A DNA stretch of 6,693 nucleotides, from contig QNAJ01000082.1 in NCBI GenBank assembly GCA_003641465.1, positions 1 to 6,693 on the forward strand, given 5' to 3'. The notes below the pieces were generated by a model. That model searched no databases. It worked only from the letters and a program-made list of their open reading frames with translations, and was not told the origin of the DNA. Both the position numbers and the translations under genes were made by a program. This document shows, in pieces, positions 1-6,077 of the stretch. Each line of letters starts with the position of its first letter. Position 1 is the stretch's first letter. Source of the stretch: Verrucomicrobiota bacterium (GTDB lineage Bacteria; Verrucomicrobiota; Kiritimatiellia; B70-G9).

Positions 1-1188
1 GAGATGTTGCGGGAGATGGGATATTGCGCGGGTATTGAAAACTATTCCCGCCATCTGTCAGGCCGGGCGCCGGGCGAGAGACCCGCTACTCTTCTGGACT
101 TCTTTCCCGGGGAATTCCTGACCATCATTGATGAGTCCCACGTGACCATTCCGCAACTGCGAGGCATGTACAACGGAGATCAATCACGCAAGAAGGTTCT
201 GGTGGAGCACGGCTTCCGCCTTCCCTCGGCCCTGGACAATCGGCCGATGAACTTTGAAGAATTCCTGGATACCGTCGGACAGGTCATCTTTACCTCCGCG
301 ACGCCGGGGCCGTTTGAGAGGGAAGTCAGCAGTCAGGTGGTTGAGCAGGTTATTCGGCCGACGGGCATTGTGGACCCGCCGGTCGAGGTCCGGCCGCTGG
401 CGGACCAGATTGACGACCTTATCAGAGAGATACGCCAGAGAGCCCGGCGTGGGGAAAGGGTCCTGGTGACCACCCTTACCAAGCGGACCGCGGAAGACCT
501 CAGTGAATATCTTCAGGAAGCCGGTCTCCGGGTGAAGTACCTGCATTCGGAGATTGATGCGATTGAGCGTGTCGAGATCATCCGGGGTCTGAGGCGGGCG
601 GATTTCGACTGCCTGGTGGGAATCAATCTCCTGCGTGAAGGGCTGGATATTCCCGAGGTGTCGCTGGTGGCCATATTGGACGCGGATAAGGAGGGGTTCC
701 TGCGTTCAGAGACGTCGCTGATCCAGACCGCCGGCCGTGCGGCCCGTCACGTCAATGGAAAGGTGATCCTTTACGCCGACGAGATCACCGATTCAATGAG
801 GGGTCTGCTCGAGGTGACGGAGCGGCGGCGTCGGAAACAGTTGGAGTACAACCGCCGGCATGGTATTACGCCCCGCAGCATCCGGAAGGCTTTGCAGGAA
901 AGTCTGGCGTTCGAACGGGAGGCCCGGGAAACCGAGATGAGGGTGGTCCGCGAAAGCGGGGTAAACTATGGTGACTATGTGACCATCGAGGAGCTGGAGA
1001 AGGAGATGATGGAAGCGGCCGAGGCACTCGAATTCGAACGGGCGGCCGTGTTGCGTGATATCATTCGGGAGCTGAAAGGGGAGAAGACCCATCGTAAGAC
1101 GACGAAGGCATCCGCGCACCCTGCTTCCGGGCGCCGCAGCCGGTGCCGGGGAACCGCGCGGCGCCGCCGCACGGTGACGCGGAGATGA
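1..1188 (+). CDS. uvrB: UvrABC system protein B, C-terminal part (5' end outside window)
   Basis: UvrB is the DNA-damage-verifying helicase-like subunit of nucleotide excision repair. It receives damaged DNA from UvrA and then recruits the UvrC nuclease in the cytoplasm. The frame is open from base 1, and about 395 codons remain of a protein usually near 670 residues, so roughly the first 280-300, including the Walker A region, are missing. Visible in order are GYCAGIENYSRHLSGR (about 19-66), the helicase motif II DESH (130-141) followed by VTIPQLRGMYNGDQSRK, the conserved GFRLPSALDNRP, motif IV LVTTLTKRTAEDL, motif V NLLREGLDIPEVSLVAILDADKEG, and the motif VI arginine-finger segment QTAGRAAR (724-747). 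A C-terminal UVR coiled-coil motif, which contacts UvrC, lies at about 985-1077 (EELEKEMMEAAEALEFERAA). An arginine-rich tail of about 35 residues (1081-1185) follows it. The gene ends in TGA, 37 nt before nadC. Identity is essentially certain from the motif series. Confidence 0.98.
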   Translation, partial: EMLREMGYCAGIENYSRHLSGRAPGERPATLLDFFPGEFLTIIDESHVTIPQLRGMYNGDQSRKKVLVEHGFRLPSALDNRPMNFEEFLDTVGQVIFTSATPGPFEREVSSQVVEQVIRPTGIVDPPVEVRPLADQIDDLIREIRQRARRGERVLVTTLTKRTAEDLSEYLQEAGLRVKYLHSEIDAIERVEIIRGLRRADFDCLVGINLLREGLDIPEVSLVAILDADKEGFLRSETSLIQTAGRAARHVNGKVILYADEITDSMRGLLEVTERRRRKQLEYNRRHGITPRSIRKALQESLAFEREARETEMRVVRESGVNYGDYVTIEELEKEMMEAAEALEFERAAVLRDIIRELKGEKTHRKTTKASAHPASGRRSRCRGTARRRRTVTRR

Positions 1189-1225
1189 TGCGGTAACGGA
1201 GAATGCATCTCTCGGCGAGGATGTG

Positions 1226-2152
1226 ATGGAGAAAAGGGAAAGCGTACCCTGGAAGAGAGTCCCTCCACCGGAAAAAGATCCCCGGGTGGACCAGCTGATC
1301 GAGCTGGCTCTTCAGGAAGATCTCGGAGAAAGGGGAGATATCACTACCCAGGTGATGGTGCCGCACGGCGCCACGGCAGATGCAGAGATCCACTGCGGTG
1401 AGCCTGCGGTTATCTGCGGTATTTTCCTGATCGATCGGATACTGCGGAAACTGGATCCGGCTTGCCGGGTCGTGCCCGCTGTACGGGATGGGGAGAGGGT
1501 TGAAGCGGGACAGACGGTGGTGCGTATGAGAGCCGACGCCCGCGCGCTGCTCTCCACGGAACGTACCCTGCTTAATTTTCTGCAGCATCTTTCGGGAATC
1601 GCCACACAGACCCGCCGCCTGGTTACGACGGTACCGGAAAAAGGGCCCCTCATCGTGGATACTCGCAAAACTCTGCCAGGGATGAGATCACTTCAGAAGT
1701 GGGCGGTGTCATGTGGGGGCGGATGGAATCACCGGCTTCGATTGGACGAGGGCGTCCTGATCAAAGACAATCACAAGATCATCTGGAAGGAGACCACGGG
1801 GCGGGGACTCGCCGACGCGGTCCGCGAGGTCCGCCGCCTGTATCCTGGCGCCTGGGGCGAGGTGGCGATTGAGAGCATGGCGGAACTGCTTGATGCCCTT
1901 GAGGCGCGGCCGGATGTGGTGATGCTGGATAACATGCCCCCCGAGAAGATTAGTGATTGTGTTCGCCTGTGTCCGCCGGAGATATTGGTGGAGGTCTCAG
2001 GCGGTATCACTGCCCAAAACTTGAGCGGATATTTCCTGAAAGGCGTGAATGCGATTTCTCTGGGTATGCTCACAAGCAGCGTGAAAGCGGTGGATCTGTC
2101 TCTGGCAGTCATAAAGGGGAGTGTCCGCCGGAAGGAAGGGCAAGAGACGTGA
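1226..2152 (+). CDS. nadC: Nicotinate-nucleotide pyrophosphorylase (quinolinate phosphoribosyltransferase, carboxylating)
   Basis: NadC converts quinolinate and PRPP to nicotinate mononucleotide, CO2 and pyrophosphate, the step of de novo NAD synthesis where the pathway meets pyridine salvage. The 308 residues match the usual family length of about 280-300 plus a short N-terminal extension. Visible motifs are EDLGERGDITTQ (31-42), TERTLLNFLQHLSG (111-124), the basic substrate-binding DTRKTLPGMR (145-154), GGGWNHR (164-170), LIKDNH (178-183), E215 and D235 as likely metal/PRPP ligands, and the C-terminal EVSGGI (256-261) and AISLG phosphate-binding segments. ATG 1226 is preferred because GGCGAGG at 1214-1220 lies 5 nt upstream. 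An in-frame GTG directly before it at 1223 would leave only 2 nt to that site. The 3' end overlaps the birA start by 4 nt (GTGA). nadA and nadB are not in the window. Confidence 0.98.
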   Translation: MEKRESVPWKRVPPPEKDPRVDQLIELALQEDLGERGDITTQVMVPHGATADAEIHCGEPAVICGIFLIDRILRKLDPACRVVPAVRDGERVEAGQTVVRMRADARALLSTERTLLNFLQHLSGIATQTRRLVTTVPEKGPLIVDTRKTLPGMRSLQKWAVSCGGGWNHRLRLDEGVLIKDNHKIIWKETTGRGLADAVREVRRLYPGAWGEVAIESMAELLDALEARPDVVMLDNMPPEKISDCVRLCPPEILVEVSGGITAQNLSGYFLKGVNAISLGMLTSSVKAVDLSLAVIKGSVRRKEGQET

Positions 2153-2895
2153 CCTTTACGGGGGGCAGCGATGCTACCGCCGGTAAGAAAGCGGCCTGGA
2201 CGGCCGAGGCTGCGGCCTATGTCAGCCGGACCCTCCGCGCTTATATGGTTGGCAGGGTTGTCCGATTGCTGGAAGTGGTGGACTCCACCAACCTGGAGGC
2301 GCGGCGGATGGTGCAGAGCGGATACCCGTTAACCGGCACGGCCGTCATAGCCCGGCAGCAGACCGCCGGCCGGGGCAGGCTGGGAAGGCGCTGGATCTCA
2401 GCCCCTGACCTGGGAGTGTACGTGTCGGTGCTCTTTGCGGTGACGGCGGAGGTCCCCCTGTTCAGCGATGCCGCACTGCTGGCGATGGCGGGCACGGTGG
2501 CGGTCTGCCGACTGCTGGAGGAAGCTGGGCTGACTGAAGTGGCGATCAAGCGTCCGAACGATGTTCTGGCACGCGGGAGAAAAATTGCGGGCCTGCTGGT
2601 TGAAGTGCCACCGTCCCCCAAGAGCAGCCGGTACCAGATCCTCGGTGTAGGCATAAATGTTTCCCATCCGCCCGGCTTCTGGGCGCAGGGAGACTGGAAG
2701 GTGCCCCCGGTGTCACTGAAAGAGTTGGGGATTTCCGTACCTCCGATGGAGGTGGCATGCGCATTCCTGAACCAGATGGACAGGATGATCCGCGAGGCTG
2801 AGGGTGGCTCGGCCCGGCTGGTCGAAGCAGCGTGGTCGGACCTGTCCGGCCGGGCTGACCCCCCCCGCGCCGAGGAAGTCATCAAGGAGCCCTGA
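2149..2895 (+). CDS. birA: Biotin--[acetyl-CoA-carboxylase] ligase, HTH-less, lacking the C-terminal domain
   Basis: This enzyme activates biotin as biotinyl-AMP and attaches it to a lysine of the carboxyl carrier protein, making acetyl-CoA carboxylase active for fatty-acid synthesis. The GTG at 2149 is chosen as start: it overlaps the nadC stop as GTGA, and GGAAGGG (2133-2140) sits 8 nt upstream. The open frame back to 1957 only runs through nadC. The 248 residues show VDSTNLEARRM (44-54), the biotinyl-AMP loop QQTAGRGRLGRRW (70-82), KRPNDV (134-139; the family norm is KWPND), RKIAGLLVE (144-152) and GVGINV (166-171). There is no N-terminal winged helix, so it should not act as a DNA-binding repressor. 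It ends soon after AAWSDLSGR (227-235), where the roughly 50-residue SH3-like C-terminal domain would normally begin. coaX starts 3 nt after the stop, so the domain is absent. An eight-C run lies at 2859-2866, but neither other frame after it restores a recognisable domain. Confidence 0.94.
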   Translation: MTFTGGSDATAGKKAAWTAEAAAYVSRTLRAYMVGRVVRLLEVVDSTNLEARRMVQSGYPLTGTAVIARQQTAGRGRLGRRWISAPDLGVYVSVLFAVTAEVPLFSDAALLAMAGTVAVCRLLEEAGLTEVAIKRPNDVLARGRKIAGLLVEVPPSPKSSRYQILGVGINVSHPPGFWAQGDWKVPPVSLKELGISVPPMEVACAFLNQMDRMIREAEGGSARLVEAAWSDLSGRADPPRAEEVIKEP

Positions 2896-2898
2896 GCG

Positions 2899-3687
2899 AT
2901 GAATCTGGGAAAGCCCGGCCTGAAAGGAGCGCGCCTGCTGGTTATGGATGTCGGTAATACCAGCATCGCGTTCGGCCTGTACGGGGGAGGAAAGGTGGAT
3001 TGCATGCGGTTCGTGGAACACGGGGGTGATGTGAGGGAGCTGCAGCGGGCTTTGCAGCGAGGTGATCTGGGACCGATTGAAGGATGTGCGGTTGCTTCGG
3101 TGGTTCCCGGACTGAACCGCGGCATCGAACGGCTGATTCGTAATCTCTGGGGTACGGAGATCTTCTGGGTAGGGGCGGACCGACAATTGGGCATCCCGAT
3201 AAGCTACCCTCAGAAGTCCAGGATCGGCGCGGACCGGCTGGCCAACGCCGCAGCGGCGGCGCGGATTGTGGGGCTGCCGGTGATCGTGGCGGATTTCGGC
3301 ACGGCGCTGACCTTTGACCTCGTATTACCTCGCCGCGGATACGTGGGCGGGATTATTCTGCCGGGGCCGGGCGTTTTCCTGGAGTGTCTGGCGGAACACG
3401 CCGCACTGCTGCCCCGCCTGGGCCCCGCCGCAGTGCGCGGCGCGTACGGCCGGAGTACGGAACAGGCGATGCTACTGGGATGGAGTTGGGGTTATCCGGC
3501 GATGGTGGATGAGGTTACCGCCCGCCTTCAGCGGGCCGCCGGGGGGCGTGCCAGGTTGTGTGCCACCGGCGGACAGGCGAAACGGATTGTCCGGCGGCTG
3601 GGATGGCGATATCGTGTTATCCCTGATCTGACTTTGCGAGGTATCGGTATGATCTACGAGATGAATGCTGATCGGGAGCGTTTGTGA
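2899..3687 (+). CDS. coaX: Type III pantothenate kinase
   Basis: CoaX phosphorylates pantothenate to 4'-phosphopantothenate, the first step of coenzyme A synthesis, using the ASKHA fold of type III enzymes; it is unrelated in sequence to the CoaA type. The 262 residues are typical of the family. Motifs visible are DVGNT (17-21, ATP phosphate binding), ASVVPGLN (66-73), RIGADR (108-113, with D112 the likely catalytic base), DFGTALTFD (132-140), GGIILPG (150-156) and a C-terminal ATGGQAKRI (222-230). ATG 2899 has AAGGAGC (2884-2890) 8 nt upstream. A later in-frame ATG at 2944 would give the shorter N-terminus seen in many homologues but has a less obvious ribosome site. It follows birA by 3 nt and overlaps the next gene, so it sits within a coupled cofactor-synthesis operon. 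birA-coaX adjacency is common in bacteria and supports both calls. Confidence 0.97.
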   Translation: MNLGKPGLKGARLLVMDVGNTSIAFGLYGGGKVDCMRFVEHGGDVRELQRALQRGDLGPIEGCAVASVVPGLNRGIERLIRNLWGTEIFWVGADRQLGIPISYPQKSRIGADRLANAAAAARIVGLPVIVADFGTALTFDLVLPRRGYVGGIILPGPGVFLECLAEHAALLPRLGPAAVRGAYGRSTEQAMLLGWSWGYPAMVDEVTARLQRAAGGRARLCATGGQAKRIVRRLGWRYRVIPDLTLRGIGMIYEMNADRERL

Positions 3688-4493
3688 TGACCCGCATATC
3701 CGCGAAATTCGACGAATTGCGCCGAAAAGGACGTAAGGGGTTCATAGCCTATCTTACCTGCGGCGACCCGGATGCGGAGGCCACCGTGGAAGAGGTTCTG
3801 CTGCTGGAGCGGGCCGGAGTAGATATCATTGAACTCGGAATGCCTTTTTCCGACCCTCTGGCGGATGGGAAAGTAAATCAGGCTGCCGCCGAACGTGCTT
3901 TACGTGCGGGAATGACGGTACCGCGGTTCCTGGCTACGGTGAGGAAAATCCGCCGCAGTTCCGAAATACCGATCGTGCTTTTCAGCTATCTGAATCCACT
4001 CATTGCCCATGATTTCCGCCGGCTCTGCGGGGAGGCCGCCCGGTCAGGAGTGGATGGCATGCTGATTCTTGATCTGCCGGTGGAAGAAAGCGCAGCGTTC
4101 TCGCAGGAGATGGAGCGCGCGGGACTCGACCGGATTTTCCTCGTGGCCACCACCAGTCCGGAGGAGCGCATCCGCAAAATCGCTCGTGCGAGCAGCGGCT
4201 TCATCTACTGTATCTCGCGCGAAGGGGTCACCGGGATGAGGGATGAACTCGGCGGAGAAGCCCGGCGGCTGGTGGAGAGAACCCGCCGTTTCACTTCTTT
4301 GCCCATTGCGCTGGGATTCGGGATTTCAACTCCCCGCCAGGCCGCCCGTGTGGCCGAATTTGCGGATGCGGTGGTGGTCGGCAGCGCGATCGTAGACCGC
4401 TTTTTCCGGGAAGGGAATTCCCGGGTGGGACGTCGGCGGGCGGCGCGGTGGGTAAGTGAACTGGTCGGGGCAGTAAAGGGGGTGAAGGTATGA
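3687..4493 (+). CDS. trpA: Tryptophan synthase alpha chain
   Basis: TrpA cleaves indole-3-glycerol phosphate to indole and glyceraldehyde 3-phosphate; the indole is normally channelled to TrpB. The 268 residues equal the usual length of this TIM barrel. The catalytic pair is present at the enterobacterial numbering: E49 in DIIELGMPFSDP and D60 in PLADG. Also present are YLTCGDPD (22-29), ILDLPVEES (127-135), CISREGVTG (175-183), GFGIS (210-214) and the phosphate-binding VVGSAIV (230-236). Loop residue 62, normally proline in ADGP, is lysine here (ADGKVNQ). ATG 3687 is preferred, giving a 1-nt TGATG overlap with coaX and 7 nt to GGGAGC (3674-3679); the in-frame GTG at 3684 is the alternative. 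No trpB or other trp gene is in the window, so its partner must be encoded elsewhere or it works alone. The stop overlaps manC by 4 nt. Confidence 0.96.
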   Translation: MTRISAKFDELRRKGRKGFIAYLTCGDPDAEATVEEVLLLERAGVDIIELGMPFSDPLADGKVNQAAAERALRAGMTVPRFLATVRKIRRSSEIPIVLFSYLNPLIAHDFRRLCGEAARSGVDGMLILDLPVEESAAFSQEMERAGLDRIFLVATTSPEERIRKIARASSGFIYCISREGVTGMRDELGGEARRLVERTRRFTSLPIALGFGISTPRQAARVAEFADAVVVGSAIVDRFFREGNSRVGRRRAARWVSELVGAVKGVKV

Positions 4494-5566
4494 GCAAGCT
4501 GTACGCCGTAATAATGGCAGGGGGGAGAGGGGAAAGGTTCTGGCCGATAAGTACCCGCGAACGTCCCAAGCAGTTCCTCTCGCTGCTCAGCCGGCGGGCC
4601 ATGGTGGTTGAAGCGGTCGAGCGCGTGAAGGACTTGATTCCTTACGAACGCATTCTGATCCTGACCAACGCGCGTCACGCCGAGCTTGTCCGGCGGCTGG
4701 TCCCGGAGGTCCCTGCCGCCAACATTGTCGGTGAACCGGTGGGTCGCGACACGGCTCCGGCGGTCTCTCTGGCGACGGGACTGGTAGGACGGCAGGGGGC
4801 CGATGCCGTATTCTGTGTTCTCACGGCCGACCATCTTATCGGTGATCGAGATGTCTTCCTGCGCACGCTGCATGCGTGTGCGCAGACGGCCGAGCGGAAT
4901 GAGAGTCTGGTGACTATCGGAATTCGCCCCACAGGCCCGAGTACGGCATACGGCTACATCGAGGTTGCTGAAAGGATCAGCGAGATAGACGGAATTGCCT
5001 TCTTCAGAGCATTACGTTTCGTGGAAAAACCGGATGCGGAGACCGCCCGCCGGTACCTCCAGCAGGGAAACTTTTTCTGGAATTCCGGTATGTTCGTGTG
5101 GCGCGTAGACACAATCCGGAAAGCACTCCAGAAGCATTGTCCTCAGCTCTATGAGTTTTCCCGGCGGGTGACTGAGAGTGCCGATCCGGCAGGACTGCTG
5201 ACTGCGGAAGTGTACGGCGAATTGGAGAAAATCTCGATTGACTACGCCGTGATGGAAAAGGCCTCCAACGTGATCACCGCTCGTGCCGAGTTCCAGTGGG
5301 ATGACATCGGTTCATGGGAAGCGGTGGGCGCCCATCTTCCGTCTGATGCGGCGGGAAACTCCTTCTCGGGGCGCGTACTGTTCTGCGATGCGCAGCAATG
5401 CATAGCCGTCAACCGGGGAAAGCTGGTGGCGCTGCTTGGTGTACGCGATCTGGTGGTGGTCCAGTCCGACGGTGTCGTGCTGGTGTGTCCGCGCGACCGC
5501 GCCCAGGATGTCAAGCGCCTGGTTCAGCACATGGAGCAGAGTGGTACGTACGAGGATGTGCTCTGA
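4490..5566 (+). CDS. manC: Mannose-1-phosphate guanylyltransferase (monofunctional, short form)
   Basis: This nucleotidyltransferase joins GTP and mannose 1-phosphate to make GDP-mannose, the donor for mannosylated surface polysaccharides and the precursor of GDP-fucose-type sugars. The N-terminal GT-A-fold signature is clear: AVIMAGGRGERFWP (6-19) with PKQFL (26-30). It is followed by EPVGRDTAPA (82-91), LTADH (111-115, in place of the usual LPADH), RFVEKPD (176-182), FFWNSGMFVW (195-204), ISIDYAVMEKA (248-258) and WDDIGSW (270-276). At 358 residues it is the short form: there is no C-terminal cupin isomerase domain as in 470-480-residue bifunctional ManC/AlgA, so a separate phosphomannose isomerase is expected. 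ATG 4490 overlaps the trpA stop as ATGA, and a GGGGGTGAAGG stretch at about 4478-4488 provides ribosome binding. The 3' end overlaps ruvX by 1 nt. The symbol follows usual usage; the family is certain. Confidence 0.95.
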   Translation: MSKLYAVIMAGGRGERFWPISTRERPKQFLSLLSRRAMVVEAVERVKDLIPYERILILTNARHAELVRRLVPEVPAANIVGEPVGRDTAPAVSLATGLVGRQGADAVFCVLTADHLIGDRDVFLRTLHACAQTAERNESLVTIGIRPTGPSTAYGYIEVAERISEIDGIAFFRALRFVEKPDAETARRYLQQGNFFWNSGMFVWRVDTIRKALQKHCPQLYEFSRRVTESADPAGLLTAEVYGELEKISIDYAVMEKASNVITARAEFQWDDIGSWEAVGAHLPSDAAGNSFSGRVLFCDAQQCIAVNRGKLVALLGVRDLVVVQSDGVVLVCPRDRAQDVKRLVQHMEQSGTYEDVL

Positions 5567-6006
5567 TGGGACGGTTCCTCGGCGTTGACTTCGGGAAACG
5601 GCATACCGGGCTGGCGATCAGTGACACGACCGGTCTGATTGCAGTGCCCCTCGATGAAGTGATATCTGAGGCGGACCCCCGTCGGCTGGCGGAGCGGATC
5701 GTGGAGCTCTGCCGTGAGCGGGACATCGAAACTGTTGTCGTGGGCCTGCCCCTTAACATGGATGGCTCGGAAGGGCCGGCGGCGCGGGCGGTACGTGAGG
5801 TTGTCGAGCATATACGTGCACTCACTGCGGTGAATGTGGTGGTGTGGGACGAGCGGCTCAGCACAAAACAGGTAGAAAGCGCCGCCCGGGGACGGACCCG
5901 GAAAATACGACCGCATATGGACTCACTGGCGGCGCAGGTCATTCTGCAGTCATTTCTGGATGCTCGCGCCCGTGGGACCGACTCTCAGGATGAGAATCCC
6001 GCCTGA
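5566..6006 (+). CDS. ruvX: Putative pre-16S rRNA nuclease / Holliday junction resolvase-like protein, YqgF (RuvX) family
   Basis: YqgF/RuvX is a small RNase H-fold protein. In Escherichia coli it is implicated in maturing the 5' end of 16S rRNA, and a Holliday-junction role has been proposed from its RuvC-like fold. The 146 residues match the family length of about 140. Visible motifs are LGVDFGKRHTGLAISD (5-20, first catalytic aspartate D8), VVVGLPLNMDGSEG (57-70), VWDERLST (93-100, E96) and HMDSLAAQVILQSFLD (117-132, D119), so the predicted acidic triad is complete. ATG 5566 is chosen because residue 4 onward aligns with the usual start of the fold and it overlaps the manC TGA by 1 nt (TGATG), with GAGG at 5552-5555 about 10 nt upstream. 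The open frame back to 5398 only passes through manC. It is the last gene of the coupled block; no hairpin terminator follows it. Confidence 0.95.
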   Translation: MGRFLGVDFGKRHTGLAISDTTGLIAVPLDEVISEADPRRLAERIVELCRERDIETVVVGLPLNMDGSEGPAARAVREVVEHIRALTAVNVVVWDERLSTKQVESAARGRTRKIRPHMDSLAAQVILQSFLDARARGTDSQDENPA

Positions 6007-6077
6007 CCGTAGCGGTGATCGCCCTTGGCATTGAATTTGGCGGCGACTACAATCGGCCTGTGCTGGAGGTTAGAGCT
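6007..6077 (+). promoter_or_regulatory. Spacer with sigma70-type promoter and ribosome binding site for the beta-helix gene
   Basis: This is the only spacer over 40 nt in the window. It contains TTGGCA at 6025-6030 (5 of 6 matches to TTGACA) and TACAAT at 6048-6053 (5 of 6 to TATAAT), separated by exactly 17 nt, the optimum for a housekeeping sigma factor. A start near 6060 would leave an untranslated leader of about 18 nt carrying GGAGG at 6065-6069, 8 nt before the ATG at 6078. I see no operator-like inverted repeat and no intrinsic terminator between ruvX and this promoter, so read-through from the upstream operon remains possible. The call rests on sequence match only. Confidence 0.65.

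Noticed and set aside
1189..1225. Possible promoter or small hairpin (GAGA, 7-nt loop, TCTC) between uvrB and nadC
   Set aside because: The stem is only 4 bp and I find no -35/-10 pair of acceptable quality; the gap is too short to argue for a separate unit.
1957..2148. Upstream extension of birA to an ATG at 1957
   Set aside because: It would overlap nadC by almost 200 nt through the conserved EVSGGI region. The GTG at 2149 has a good ribosome site and a 4-nt overlap.
2859..2866. C8 run as a programmed or error frameshift site in birA
   Set aside because: Neither alternative frame downstream gives a biotin-ligase C-terminal domain before coaX begins, so there is no evidence that shifting restores anything.
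2241..3194. Long minus-strand open frame (317 codons) across birA and coaX
   Set aside because: It is antisense to two genes with clear family motifs, its product is low-complexity Ser/Arg/Pro-rich with no recognisable motif, and such frames are common opposite GC-rich genes.
4205..4873. Minus-strand open frame (222 codons) across trpA and manC
   Set aside because: It is antisense to the conserved C-terminus of TrpA and N-terminus of ManC and shows no family signature.
5398..5565. Upstream extension of ruvX to 5398
   Set aside because: The extra 56 residues lie inside manC and the RNase H fold begins right after ATG 5566.
6007..6024. Possible intrinsic terminator after ruvX
   Set aside because: GGTGATCGCC is a weak imperfect palindrome with no loop and no T run after it.
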